Positions 44,641-54,411 of a stretch of 64,000 bases of DNA are shown in pieces. Positions within the stretch are counted from its first letter, which is position 1. Every line of letters starts with the position of its first letter. Under the pieces are notes generated by a model. It saw only the letters and a program-made list of their open reading frames with translations. It made no database searches and was not told the DNA's origin. Origin of the DNA: Pseudoalteromonas sp. OOF1S-7 (GTDB taxonomy: Bacteria; Pseudomonadota; Gammaproteobacteria; Enterobacterales; Alteromonadaceae); NCBI RefSeq assembly GCF_022347765.1, contig NZ_JAKRFZ010000021.1, positions 19,525 to 83,524 on the forward strand. The letters run 5' to 3'. The translations under genes and the position numbers were made by a program.

Positions 44641-45354
44641 TTACTTAATAAATGCAAACGCATCCGCGAACATAAATTCGCGCTGTGCGCCATGATTGAT
44701 GAAGTCGTCACGCACGATGCCGATCATGTCGAATCGACCTGCCATGTAAACACTATAGGGCTCCAAAGAGACGATGTCTTTCATCACGGCCTGGTGGACA
44801 TAACCTGTATGGCCTGTCCAGGTCTCAGAGGCATGTTCTACTACTGGAATAAACTGGAAGTTGGCTCTGCTGTTTGCCCAGGCTTCCATTTCCGCTTTGG
44901 CATACAAGGCAGATTCTTCTTTAACACCCCAGTAGAACAACACGGGCTGGTCGTAGTTAATTTCGGCGAGGTGGTCGGCCATGGACTTGACGTAGGAAAA
45001 CCCGGTGCCGCCCGCCAGCAAAACCAGCGGTCTGGCTTGCTCAGGACGAACCTGTGAGACGCCCAGGCCAACCTCCAGATCAACCTGTACGTTACTGGTG
45101 TGTGCGGCTTTTAAATGATCCAGCGCCTGCATCGCGTAAGAGTCAGCGCCTGAGGCTCCAATGTGCAGCTCCAGGGCATTTTTCTTTGACGGGCTGCTGG
45201 CGATAGAGAAGGCGCGTTTGTCTTTTTCACCCAGTACTAATTGCAGGTAATGGCCAGCGGCAAATTCGGCATCCTGCTCCGGTGTTAAGACAACTTTAGA
45301 TACGTATTCGGTCAGTGGCGAAATCTCGGCCACTGTGGCTTTGAGTACTTGCAT
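44641..45354 (-). CDS. fre: NAD(P)H-flavin reductase (Fre/LuxG-like)
   Basis: 237 residues of the ferredoxin reductase-like fold: FAD/FMN-binding RAFSIASSP, nucleotide-binding LLAGGTGFSYVKSMADHL and C-terminal MAGRFDMIGIVRDDF. It reduces free flavins with NAD(P)H. AAGGT precedes the ATG. It lies next to ubiD in the order ubiD-fre, as in E. coli, which links flavin supply to prenylated-FMN-dependent UbiD. Confidence 0.93.
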   Translation of the reverse strand: MQVLKATVAEISPLTEYVSKVVLTPEQDAEFAAGHYLQLVLGEKDKRAFSIASSPSKKNALELHIGASGADSYAMQALDHLKAAHTSNVQVDLEVGLGVSQVRPEQARPLVLLAGGTGFSYVKSMADHLAEINYDQPVLFYWGVKEESALYAKAEMEAWANSRANFQFIPVVEHASETWTGHTGYVHQAVMKDIVSLEPYSVYMAGRFDMIGIVRDDFINHGAQREFMFADAFAFIK

Positions 45355-45497
45355 TTTTTACCTTAGAAAATAAGCACGGTGGTGAAAGTGTGTGCACTGT
45401 AGCACACTCATGATTACCCTGTAACCGCTTTCACACCAAGACAGACAGATTCCCGTATTGCTCATAGTGCAAGCCAGAAAAAAGTCTGTCCAATTGA

Positions 45498-46970
45498 CTA
45501 TGACTTAATGATTTTGAGGCTGTCCCAGATGTCATCTACGCGTTGCTTGGTTGCCTCATCCATGACAATCGGTTCACCCCACTCCCGATCAGTTTCACCT
45601 GGCCACTTGTTAGTGGCATCCATCCCCATTTTTGAGCCAAGGCCCGATACCGGCGACGCAAAGTCGAGGTAATCAATCGGCGTATTCTCTATCATTGTGG
45701 TATCTCTGGCGGGATCCATCCGCGTGGTAATCGCCCAGATCACATCGTTCCAGTCTCTGGCATTGACGTCATCATCGCAGACAATCACAAACTTGGTATA
45801 CATGAACTGACGCAGGAAGGACCACACGCCCAGCATCACACGCTTGGCGTGACCCGGATATTGTTTCTTCATCGTCACCACTGCCATGCGGTAAGAGCAG
45901 CCTTCTGGTGGCAGGTAAAAGTCGACAATTTCCGGAAACTGTTTTTGCAAAATCGGCACGAAGACTTCATTCAGTGCAACACCGAGAATGGCCGGTTCAT
46001 CGGGTGGTCGCCCGGTGTAGGTACTGTGATAAATGGGATCCTCACGGTGCGTGATATGGGTCACTGTCATCACCGGGAAATCATCAACCTCATTATAGTA
46101 GCCGGTATGATCGCCATAAGGGCCTTCCGGCGCAGTTTCCCCGGGCTGAATGTAGCCTTCCAGAATGATTTCTGCAGTGGCCGGTACCTGCAGGTCATTG
46201 GAAATGGACTTGACCACCTCGGTTTTGCTGCCGCGTAGCAGACCGGCAAAGGCATACTCGCTCAGCGTGTCAGGCACCGGTGTCACAGCACCCAGAATCG
46301 TCGCTGGATCGGCACCCAACGCAACCGAAACAGGATACGGTTCGCCGGGGTTTTGCTGACACCACTCCTGAAAATCCAGTGCGCCACCGCGATGGGATAA
46401 CCAGCGCATGATGATCTTATTTTTGCCGAGTAACTGCTGACGGTAAATGCCCAGGTTCTGACGCTTCTTATGGGGTCCCCGGGTGACCGTTAAGCCCCAG
46501 GTGATGAGTGGCGCGGCATCGCCTGGCCAGCAGTGCTGAATGGGCAGGCGGGTGAGGTCTACATCATCTCCACTTATTATGATTTGCTGACAGGGCGCTT
46601 TTTTAAGTTCTTTAGTCGGCATATTAAGCACTTGTTTAAATACCGGGATCTGGCCGAGTGCGTCTTTTATACCCTTAGGCGGTTCAGGCTCTTTCAGAAA
46701 TGCCAGTAGCTTTCCGACTTCTCGCAATTCGCTGACATCTTCCTGGCCCATACCCATAGCGACCCGCTTGGGGGTGCCAAACAAGTTGGCCAGCACCGGC
46801 ATATCAAAGCCAACAGGGTTCTCAAACAGGATGGCAGGTCCACCGGCGCGTAATGTACGGTCGGCAATTTCTGTCATTTCCAGTTTGGTGGAAATTGGCT
46901 GGCTGACCCGCACCAGTTCACCCTGTTTTTCCAGCAGGGCAATAAATTCTCTCAAATCTTTATATTTCAT
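45498..46970 (-). CDS. ubiD: 4-hydroxy-3-polyprenylbenzoate decarboxylase UbiD
   Basis: 490 residues. UbiD removes the carboxyl group from the polyprenyl-hydroxybenzoate intermediate of ubiquinone synthesis, using prenylated FMN made by UbiX. Landmarks: KYKDLREFIALLEKQGELVRV at the start, GIYRQQLLGKNKIIMRWLSHRGGALDF, PYGDHTGYYNEVDDFPVMTVTHITHR (prFMN and metal region). The start ATG at 46970 is preferred over the GTG just before it. Confidence 0.96.
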   Translation of the reverse strand: MKYKDLREFIALLEKQGELVRVSQPISTKLEMTEIADRTLRAGGPAILFENPVGFDMPVLANLFGTPKRVAMGMGQEDVSELREVGKLLAFLKEPEPPKGIKDALGQIPVFKQVLNMPTKELKKAPCQQIIISGDDVDLTRLPIQHCWPGDAAPLITWGLTVTRGPHKKRQNLGIYRQQLLGKNKIIMRWLSHRGGALDFQEWCQQNPGEPYPVSVALGADPATILGAVTPVPDTLSEYAFAGLLRGSKTEVVKSISNDLQVPATAEIILEGYIQPGETAPEGPYGDHTGYYNEVDDFPVMTVTHITHREDPIYHSTYTGRPPDEPAILGVALNEVFVPILQKQFPEIVDFYLPPEGCSYRMAVVTMKKQYPGHAKRVMLGVWSFLRQFMYTKFVIVCDDDVNARDWNDVIWAITTRMDPARDTTMIENTPIDYLDFASPVSGLGSKMGMDATNKWPGETDREWGEPIVMDEATKQRVDDIWDSLKIIKS

Positions 46971-47221
46971 CACTATCTTGGGCTGCTCAGAGTTGATGGC
47001 GATAGTATAACAAGTCGCCAGAGGTAGAACAGGTATTTACGTTCGCAATACCCATCTGGTTTAGGGCGTGACACCGAGTGTGCATTTCGACTTTATTAAC
47101 TACTATTATGCTAACAGTAGAATTAATTGATTCGGCGCAATAGTCCTCAGTCCTCATATATCTTTGCTTTTGGCTTTCAGTTATAGTCGGACGCATTGCG
47201 CAGTATTTGTTTGGAGGCGGC

Positions 47222-49864
47222 TTGAAAATAACAACCATAGTAGCCAGCTCATGTATTGCCATTTTGGCCTCACTTGTTGTGGCGGCGGGCTGCAAGGCGG
47301 CATCGTCACCTTTACCAATGAGTGCATTTGAGCAACACAGTGCCGTGATGCTGATCATTGAGCCCAAATCTGGCGACATCGTCGAGGCTAATGAGGCGGC
47401 GGCGATTTTTTATGGCTATAGCCAGACACAGCTGGAAACCATGCAGATCCAGCAAATCAATCAATTTTCGGCCCAACAGGTTGAGCAGGAACGGATGTCT
47501 GCACTCAGTGAAGGCCGCAATTACTTTATCTTTCAGCATCAACTTGCCAATGATGAGGTTCGCACTGTAAGTGTCTATTCAGCCCCGTTTAGTAGCAAGC
47601 AGGGTCAGCCTCTGTTGTTGTCGGTGATCCAGGACATCAGCACGCAGCGCACGCTGGAGCGAGACTTGTGGCATTATCAGTCTAACCTGGAGCAACAGGT
47701 TGCCCTGCAAACTGCAGAGCTGAAAGATGCCAATACGATGCAGCTCATCCTGCTCGGCAGTGTGATTGCGATCCTGGCCGGGTCCATTTTGGTGCTGGTG
47801 ATGTTTACGCTGCGCCTGCGCCGTGCCAAGCGCCGTACAGAACTGCAGAAGAACCAGTTCAGTGCTATCTTCAACGCCATTGGCGATTATCTTATCTATA
47901 CCAACGCAAGCAACGTGGTGGCGTCGGCCAATCAGGCAGCGTTGCGCGATTTAGGCGCTATCCAGGGGCGCCCGATGACGTTTGTGCTTGAGGACTGCCC
48001 CTGCCTCGAAGCACTTGGTGCAGAACCCATTGAGTGCCGGGTGATACTGGCCGGTCAGCAACGCGATGTTGAGATCAGCAAAACGCCGGTGCTGGATGGT
48101 GCCGGTACACAAAGTGGTTCGATTTATCTTATTCAGGACATCAGCAAGCGCCTGGCGGATGAAAAAGAGCAGCGCCTTGCCAGCACGGTGTTTGCAACCA
48201 CCAGTGAAGGGGTACTGGTCTCTAATCGTGACAATCAAATCCAGATGGTCAATCAGGCTTTCACCGATATTACCGGCTTTTCGGCGCAAGAGGTGCTGGG
48301 TAATACACCATCGATATTCAATTCAGGTCGCCATGATGCAGCCTATTTTGCCCAGCTATATGACGCGTTAAGCACCCGTGGACACTGGGAAGGTGAAATT
48401 TGGAACAAACGTAAAAACGGAGAGGTGTACCCCAGCTGGTTACAGGTATCTGCCGTGTTTGATGCGACCGGCGAAATTGATATGTATGTGGCGTTGTTTA
48501 ATGATATTACATCGCGCAAACGCAATGAGCAGTTGATGTGGCAACAGGCTAACTTTGATAACCTGACCGGGTTGGCAAACCGTCACCATTACCATACAAA
48601 GTTCGATCTGGCACTGGCTCAGGCTAAACAAAAGCAAACCCGTCTGGCGGTGTGTTTTATCGATCTGGATCGCTTTAAGGCAGTGAACGATACGCTGGGT
48701 CATCATATTGGCGATCAGCTGCTCATCGAAGCGGCTAATCGGATCCGTGAGTGCACCCGCAATTCAGATACGGTTGCGCGCTTGGGTGGCGATGAGTTTG
48801 CTCTGTTGTTACCCGATATGGCCAAGATCAGTGACATGGAAAAACTTGCGACCAAAGTCCTGCATGTACTGAGTGAGCCGTTTTTCCTCGAAGGCCATGA
48901 AGCATTTGTGTCAGGCAGTATGGGGATCACGTTTTATCCAGATGATGGTGCGGATCGCAAAGTGCTGCTCAGAAATGCCGACAGTGCCATGTATAAGGCA
49001 AAAGACCATGGCCGAAATTGTTTTCAGTTCTTCACCTCTGCGATGCACGAGCATGCCAAAGCACGCAGCGCGCTGGAAGGGGCGCTACATCGTGCGCTGA
49101 CGAATCGTGAGCTCTATCTCGCTTATCAGCCGATCGTTGGACAACAGCGGCTGGGTTGTGAAGCATTATTGCGTTGGCAAAACCCTCAGCTGGGGCAGGT
49201 GTCACCTGCCGATTTTATCCCCATTTGTGAGGAGCTCGGGCTGATCATCACGATAGGTGAATGGGTATTGTATCAGGCCTGCGCGCAGGCCAAATCCTGG
49301 ATCACCCAAACCGGTCAATCCTTGTTTGTGTCAGTGAATGTGTCGAGCACTCAGTTCAAACGACAGGATATTGCCAGCCTGGTTGCCAAAGTGCTCAAGG
49401 AAACCGGATTGGCGGCCCAGGCACTGACACTGGAGATCACCGAAACCGTACTGGCTGACAACTCAGGTCATATTCAGCGCCAGCTGGAGACCCTGCGTGC
49501 AATGGGGGTAGGTCTGGCCATTGATGATTTTGGCACCGGGTATTCGTCTTTAAGCTATTTGAAGCGCTTCCCGCTCTCGAAATTGAAAATTGACCGTGCC
49601 TTCATTCGTGATTTGCCTGACGATGAGGAAGATCGGGCGCTGGTGAGTGCCATCATCTCTATGGCAGGCCAGCTTCACCTAACGGTCATTGCCGAAGGGG
49701 TTGAAACACCAGCGCAGCTGGCGTTTTTACAGGAACTGGGCTGTGACTATACGCAAGGCTTTTTACATGCCAAACCCGGTGATGCGGCGCAATTCGAAGC
49801 CTTTGTTCGAAACTATAACGGGCAGCCAGACAAGGCGACTGAACCGACCAGCCTGGTGCGTTAG
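47222..49864 (+). CDS. PAS-GGDEF-EAL cyclic di-GMP signalling protein
   Basis: 880 residues from a TTG behind GGAGG at 47213. Signal or membrane segment with AAGC near the N-terminus, a first PAS domain (about 35-140), a membrane helix (about 175-200), two more PAS domains (about 210-310, 320-435), GGDEF domain with motif at 522-526 and an inhibitory site RNSD (five residues before), and an EAL domain with EALLRW at 647 and DDFGTGYSSLSYLK. Both the cyclase and phosphodiesterase motifs look intact. It overlaps the next, convergent gene by four bases. Confidence 0.92.
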   Translation: MKITTIVASSCIAILASLVVAAGCKAASSPLPMSAFEQHSAVMLIIEPKSGDIVEANEAAAIFYGYSQTQLETMQIQQINQFSAQQVEQERMSALSEGRNYFIFQHQLANDEVRTVSVYSAPFSSKQGQPLLLSVIQDISTQRTLERDLWHYQSNLEQQVALQTAELKDANTMQLILLGSVIAILAGSILVLVMFTLRLRRAKRRTELQKNQFSAIFNAIGDYLIYTNASNVVASANQAALRDLGAIQGRPMTFVLEDCPCLEALGAEPIECRVILAGQQRDVEISKTPVLDGAGTQSGSIYLIQDISKRLADEKEQRLASTVFATTSEGVLVSNRDNQIQMVNQAFTDITGFSAQEVLGNTPSIFNSGRHDAAYFAQLYDALSTRGHWEGEIWNKRKNGEVYPSWLQVSAVFDATGEIDMYVALFNDITSRKRNEQLMWQQANFDNLTGLANRHHYHTKFDLALAQAKQKQTRLAVCFIDLDRFKAVNDTLGHHIGDQLLIEAANRIRECTRNSDTVARLGGDEFALLLPDMAKISDMEKLATKVLHVLSEPFFLEGHEAFVSGSMGITFYPDDGADRKVLLRNADSAMYKAKDHGRNCFQFFTSAMHEHAKARSALEGALHRALTNRELYLAYQPIVGQQRLGCEALLRWQNPQLGQVSPADFIPICEELGLIITIGEWVLYQACAQAKSWITQTGQSLFVSVNVSSTQFKRQDIASLVAKVLKETGLAAQALTLEITETVLADNSGHIQRQLETLRAMGVGLAIDDFGTGYSSLSYLKRFPLSKLKIDRAFIRDLPDDEEDRALVSAIISMAGQLHLTVIAEGVETPAQLAFLQELGCDYTQGFLHAKPGDAAQFEAFVRNYNGQPDKATEPTSLVR

Positions 49865-50646
49865 TCACAGGCCGCGTTGTCCGGGCACAGTGTATCGAGC
49901 AGTGTTTGGGCTTTGTGGTTGCCATGCGCGGCGGCCTGTCTTAGCAAGGCCATTGCGCGTGCAGGGTCGGCCTCGCCACCTTCGGCCCCAAGCAGCATGG
50001 TTGCCAGATTATATTGTCCCCAATGATCGTCCTTATGGGCTGCAGCAGCAAAGGCCTCCCGCGCTTCGGATAGCTCACCCAGTTGATAGTGGGCAATGCC
50101 ACGCTGGTTCTCTGGCGAAAGTCGGTGTCTTACCGCTGGCGCGTGCAAGCGGGGAATGGCTCTGGGCTTGACGATGCCGCCCATCACATAAATATCATTG
50201 GGCCGGTGGATGGCGTAGATTGCGCCACGCGCAAAGTAATCTGCCAGTGCGGCTCTTGGCCACTCAACGGGGTCCGGGTCAAAATAGTTGTCGAGCATCA
50301 GGTTGTCTAACTGAATAGCCCGTTTGATGTCCCGTTTGCGTCCATAGGAATAGCGCCCTTGCTTAACCGTGATCTTGTCATCGCTGGCAGCAATGACCTG
50401 GGTGATGCGAAACTGCGCCTGGTAGACCCTGTCTGCATCGAAGCGCCCGAGATCAATTAAGATCAGATCGTCTGTTTGCGGGTCGAGTAACAGGCGCTGA
50501 TATTGGGCCGTCTGCTGCACTTGTTGCAGCCAGAAATACGCGATGATACCCAGCACTAAGGTGAGTATCAGGCCATGTTTAAAGCGGATCAGAAAGCGGC
50601 TGATGAGGTCATGAGACACAAACAGCCCGGCGGTGAGTTTATTCAA
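49861..50646 (-). CDS. Sel1-type repeat protein with membrane anchor
   Basis: 261 residues. One membrane helix (about ILTLVLGIIAYFWL), a beta-rich middle section and a C-terminal pair of Sel1-like TPRs (from about 180; GIAHYQLGELSEAREAFAAAAHKDDHWGQYNLATMLL and ARAMALLRQAAAHGNHKAQTLL). The middle part carries no motif I recognise. Sel1 repeats mediate protein contacts. Its gene overlaps the preceding convergent gene by four bases. Confidence 0.75.
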   Translation of the reverse strand: MNKLTAGLFVSHDLISRFLIRFKHGLILTLVLGIIAYFWLQQVQQTAQYQRLLLDPQTDDLILIDLGRFDADRVYQAQFRITQVIAASDDKITVKQGRYSYGRKRDIKRAIQLDNLMLDNYFDPDPVEWPRAALADYFARGAIYAIHRPNDIYVMGGIVKPRAIPRLHAPAVRHRLSPENQRGIAHYQLGELSEAREAFAAAAHKDDHWGQYNLATMLLGAEGGEADPARAMALLRQAAAHGNHKAQTLLDTLCPDNAACD

Positions 50647-50731
50647 GGTCGCTCCTTGTGATTGGGTCTGGCACCGACCCTGTCAGGCCGGTGCCGGTGT
50701 GGCAGATCCTGCTGTATTAGCAAAGCGGCTA

Positions 50732-52165
50732 TTACTTACCCTGCATACGTGTTTTTCCGTTCGCTGCCATCAAGGCAAAGACGGCATAAGCAGCGGTATT
50801 TTGCTTGAGTTTACCTGGGTCGACTTTATCCAGGGTATCGTCGGCTGTGTGGTGATAATCAAAATAGTCTGTGCCATCCTGATGGAGATCGAAAATGGGT
50901 GCAGAAGTCGCGTTATTTAACGGGATCAGGTCCGGGCCGCCACGCGCACGATTTGCGCCAATATAGGTAATCCCCAGCGGTTTCAGTTGTTCTGCGATGG
51001 CGCGCACCAGTGGCAGAGAAGCGGCATTGACCTTGGACTCGAAGGCATAGACCACGTCGGCACCAAAGTCTGACTCGGCAGCGGCAACAATCTGCGTCAG
51101 CTTGTCTTCATGGCGTTTAAAGTAAGCTTTTGCCCCCCATAATCCCAGCTCTTCCGCGGCAAACAGCACCACCCGGATACTGCGCTTGGGGCGAGTCACA
51201 GACGCAATGTGCTTAGCCGCCGCCATGGTCAGCGCCATACCGGCTCCGTCGTCCAGTGCTCCGGTACCCAAATCCCAGGAATCATGATGGCTGCCAAGCA
51301 GCACGTATTGGTCCGGAAATTCCGAGCCAGTGATTTCGCCGATCACATTAAAGCTGGTCCCTTCGCCCAGATCTTCGGTCTGAATATTGATTTCGACCTG
51401 CGGGGTGTGACCATGCTTGAGCAGGCGTGCGATTTGGTCGGCGTCCGGGTTTGCAATGGCAGTAGCTGGGATTTTTGTTACCTGATCGTCGTAATGACTG
51501 CCGCCGGTGTGGGCAAAGCGGTGGTGGGCGGTACTGACTGAGCGCATCATGTAGGCAATGGCGCCTTTTTTCGCGGCTTCTACGGCACCTTTATTACGTG
51601 CCTGAACTGCCGGGCCGTAACCGTTGCCATCGATATCCCGGTTCATTCTGTAATTTACGAAGGCGATCTTGCCGGTCAGACTGCCTGGCGGTGCGGCTTT
51701 GAGTTCGTCGAATGTTTCAAATAATACGACTTCACCACGCAGCCCCTGCTTTGGGGTACTGATGCTGTTGCCCAGTGCCGTGATGTGCAAAGGCTGTTCA
51801 CTTGGCGCGGTGAGTTTAGCTGATTCGTGGTAACGGCGCCATTCAGGAAAGGTCGCGGCTTCCAGCCAGACTTTATCAAAACCCAGGCGCTTGAACTGTG
51901 CCTCTGCCCAGGCCACCGTTAGCTTGTCATTTTCTGTGCCAGGCAGGCGCGGGCCAATCTCTGTTGTCAGCGACTCCAGCAGTTGCCAGCTTAAGTCGCT
52001 CTGGCTTGCCAGGGTGCGCACTTTGGCGACAGCTTCAAGTTGTGTTTGCGTGAATTCCTGTGCCTGGGCAACCGTACTGACAGTTAATGCACACAGTGGT
52101 AACAGCCAGTGTCTGGCGGCGCTGGTTAGCCTGCTAAAAGGCGTAAAACGTATCATCTGATCCAT
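50732..52165 (-). CDS. M28-family zinc peptidase with PA domain
   Basis: 477 residues with a signal peptide ending AQA. A PA domain (about 130-240) precedes the M28 zinc aminopeptidase/carboxypeptidase Q-like core: SHHDSWDLGTGALDDGAG (two ligands), FAAEELGLWG (catalytic and ligand Glu), AAESDFGAD and YHHTADD. Secreted members cleave peptides or dipeptides in the periplasm or outside. AAGGG precedes the ATG. It stands alone, divergent from dbpA. Confidence 0.92.
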   Translation of the reverse strand: MDQMIRFTPFSRLTSAARHWLLPLCALTVSTVAQAQEFTQTQLEAVAKVRTLASQSDLSWQLLESLTTEIGPRLPGTENDKLTVAWAEAQFKRLGFDKVWLEAATFPEWRRYHESAKLTAPSEQPLHITALGNSISTPKQGLRGEVVLFETFDELKAAPPGSLTGKIAFVNYRMNRDIDGNGYGPAVQARNKGAVEAAKKGAIAYMMRSVSTAHHRFAHTGGSHYDDQVTKIPATAIANPDADQIARLLKHGHTPQVEINIQTEDLGEGTSFNVIGEITGSEFPDQYVLLGSHHDSWDLGTGALDDGAGMALTMAAAKHIASVTRPKRSIRVVLFAAEELGLWGAKAYFKRHEDKLTQIVAAAESDFGADVVYAFESKVNAASLPLVRAIAEQLKPLGITYIGANRARGGPDLIPLNNATSAPIFDLHQDGTDYFDYHHTADDTLDKVDPGKLKQNTAAYAVFALMAANGKTRMQGK

Positions 52166-52319
52166 AATAACCCTTGGTAATTTATATCGCCTGAGATTGT
52201 CGCAACAATTGTTGTTAAATTAAACTTTTCGGGGTGAACGGGCGTTTTTGTTTACTGAAGTGACGGCGCTATGCGGGATTTGCTAAACTTGGCGGATTAA
52301 GTTCATCCGAGGTAATAGT

Positions 52320-53708
52320 GTGACTCAGTCGTTTAATCAAGTGCCATTGGCCCGCCATCTGCAAACTGGTTTACAGCAAGCCGGTTTTACCACCATGACA
52401 CCTATCCAGGCACAGGCATTGCCCGCCATTGTTGCCGGTCAGGATGTAATTGCCCAGGCAAAAACCGGGTCGGGTAAGACACTGGCCTTTAGCCTTGGCC
52501 TGCTCAATAAACTGGTGGCCGAAGAGCAGGTGATCCAAAGCTTAGTACTGGCACCCACCCGCGAGCTAGCGCAACAGGTCGCTACAGAGATCCGCAAGCT
52601 GGCGCGTGGCATGCAAAATATCAAGGTACTCACAGTGTGTGGCGGGGAGCCCATCGGGCCGCAGATCAGCTCTCTGGAGCATGGTGCGCACGTTGTGGTT
52701 GGCACGCCGGGTCGGATTGAAGAGCACTTGTATAAGGGCACGCTCGACCTGACTCAGGTGCAAACCTGGGTCCTGGATGAAGCCGATCAAATGCTGGCCA
52801 TGGGCTTTATTGAGGCGCTCGAAAACATCGCAATTTATCTGCCGCCGGAGCGCCAGACGCTGATGTTCAGTGCCACTTATCAGCAGGACATCGAAGCGCT
52901 GACACAGCAGTTTATGCGTGAACCTGTGATGGTCAAAGGGGAGGAAGAGACCCTTAACCGGCAGATCAAACAGCAGTTTTTTGCGCTCAAAAACAACAAG
53001 CTGAGATTCAATACATTGCGTCTGTTGCTGCAGCATTACAAGCCGGTCAGCTGTATTGCCTTTTGCAATACCAAAGTAGAAACTAAAAAGCTGTACAGTG
53101 AACTCAAGAGCTGTGGCGTCAATGTGGTGACCCTGCATGGTGATCTGGATCAGGCCGAGCGGGTGCGAGCATTGATCCGCTTTGCTAACAAAAGTGCCTC
53201 GGTATTGGTAGCCACAGATGTTGCGGCACGGGGTCTGGATATCGAAGATGTGGATATGGTGGTTAACTATCATATGGCGCTGGATCCACAAACCCATGTG
53301 CACCGGGTGGGCCGCACCGGACGCGGTGGTAAGAAGGGACTCGCCTGTTCGTTATATGGTGAAAATGAGGCCTTTAAAGTTGCCAAACTGAGTGAAATTT
53401 ATGAGCAGACGTTTGAGCCGGCAACGCCTCCGCCGTTGAGCCTGCTCGACAAGCCGGTCTTTAAGCCTCCGATGGTTACCTTGCAAGTGGATGGTGGTAA
53501 AAAAGACAAGCTACGTGCCGGAGACATTGTGGGTTGTCTGACGTCGGAGCAAGGGGTAGGTGCCAACCTGATTGGCAATATTGATTTACTGGACCATCAG
53601 GCGTTTGTTGCCGTGGCCAGAGAAGGGGTCAAACCTGCACTCAGAAAGTTGCAGGAGAGCAAGCTCAAGGGACGCAAATTTAAAGCCAAGCGGATGAGCC
53701 TGTCTTGA
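52320..53708 (+). CDS. dbpA: ATP-dependent RNA helicase DbpA
   Basis: 462 residues. DEAD-box motifs in order: Q motif (MTPIQAQ), AKTGSGKT, PTRELAQQ, TPGR, DEAD, SATYQ, ARGLD and HRVGRTGRGG. The C-terminal 75 residues (from KDKLRAGDIVGCLTSEQG) form the DbpA RNA-binding domain that targets 23S rRNA hairpin 92 in ribosome assembly. The start is GTG behind GAGG. Confidence 0.94.
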   Translation: MTQSFNQVPLARHLQTGLQQAGFTTMTPIQAQALPAIVAGQDVIAQAKTGSGKTLAFSLGLLNKLVAEEQVIQSLVLAPTRELAQQVATEIRKLARGMQNIKVLTVCGGEPIGPQISSLEHGAHVVVGTPGRIEEHLYKGTLDLTQVQTWVLDEADQMLAMGFIEALENIAIYLPPERQTLMFSATYQQDIEALTQQFMREPVMVKGEEETLNRQIKQQFFALKNNKLRFNTLRLLLQHYKPVSCIAFCNTKVETKKLYSELKSCGVNVVTLHGDLDQAERVRALIRFANKSASVLVATDVAARGLDIEDVDMVVNYHMALDPQTHVHRVGRTGRGGKKGLACSLYGENEAFKVAKLSEIYEQTFEPATPPPLSLLDKPVFKPPMVTLQVDGGKKDKLRAGDIVGCLTSEQGVGANLIGNIDLLDHQAFVAVAREGVKPALRKLQESKLKGRKFKAKRMSLS

Positions 53709-53750
53709 TACCAATACACATGAATCCATATTAGAAAAGCAAATTGGTAT
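53708..53750. repeat. Short inverted repeat between convergent genes
   Basis: ATACCAAT (53708-53715) and ATTGGTAT (53743-53750) flank a 27-base spacer in the 41-bp gap between dbpA and the DnaJ-related gene and overlap both stop codons. It has no adjacent T-run of note. It may be a transcript-end structure or a small dispersed repeat. Confidence 0.55.
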
Positions 53751-54325
53751 TATTCCTTCGCATTAGCAAAGTTTTTAAGTTGTTCGTATTCGTGTTGCAG
53801 CTGTTGAAACGCCGAGTTCTCCCCTTGCTGATCCGGGTGGGCTGCAAAAGCCAGCGTGCGCCAGCGCTTACTCAGTTGGCGCCGTGAATACGGATTGGGC
53901 AGTTGCCACTTCTGTATTAAGGCGTTGTGTTGCTGTGGTGCCAGGGTGGGTAGGTTCAGATAGCGTTGCCAGAACTGATTGAGCAGTGCACTCACTTCCT
54001 CTTTACTAGTATCATAGTTGCACCAATCTAAATAATATTCTCTGAGCGGATCCTGGGTTTGCAATGCTGACGGGAGGGATTGTTCACTCAGGCGGATATC
54101 CATTGCCTCAACCTGCAGATAGTAACCTTGCTCAGCGACCTCTTGCTGCAATTGATACAGGGCATTCATCAGCAGAAAGTTGCGCTTAAAGAGGTCTTTA
54201 TCCGGGTCGCTATCCAGTGTCGGCAGGCCGACTTCGGCATCCAAAGCGGCTGCCAGCCGGTGTAATTGAGTGGCACGCTCACGGGTGATTATCCTAAATG
54301 TGGCATCAAGGAGGGGGTTCAACAT
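53750..54325 (-). CDS. DnaJ-related protein
   Basis: 191 residues. A N-terminal DnaJ-related domain (about 1-120) is followed by a short J-like domain (about 130-191): LSKRWRTLAFAAHPDQQGENSAFQQLQHEYEQLK keeps the HPD tripeptide needed to stimulate Hsp70. It is probably a DnaK co-chaperone of unknown target. I start at ATG 54325 because GGCGGA precedes it; an upstream ATG at 54343 has no site. Divergent from the TPR hybrid kinase. Confidence 0.85.
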   Translation of the reverse strand: MLNPLLDATFRIITRERATQLHRLAAALDAEVGLPTLDSDPDKDLFKRNFLLMNALYQLQQEVAEQGYYLQVEAMDIRLSEQSLPSALQTQDPLREYYLDWCNYDTSKEEVSALLNQFWQRYLNLPTLAPQQHNALIQKWQLPNPYSRRQLSKRWRTLAFAAHPDQQGENSAFQQLQHEYEQLKNFANAKE

Positions 54326-54411
54326 TGTTCCGCCTGTAAACATAGTGTATCTTCTTTGTTCAATTCTTATTTTTTGACACGTCTATTGCAAGTAATACGG
54401 GGCAGACAGGG

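Noticed and set aside
45390..45440. Inverted repeat AGTGTG/CACACT upstream of fre
   Set aside because: Short and possibly chance; no position relative to a promoter could be established.
46987..47379. 130-codon minus-strand frame upstream of ubiD
   Set aside because: Overlaps the start of the PAS-GGDEF-EAL gene and has no recognisable domain or ribosome-binding site.
52566..53303. 245-codon minus-strand frame opposite dbpA
   Set aside because: Antisense shadow of a clear DEAD-box helicase gene.
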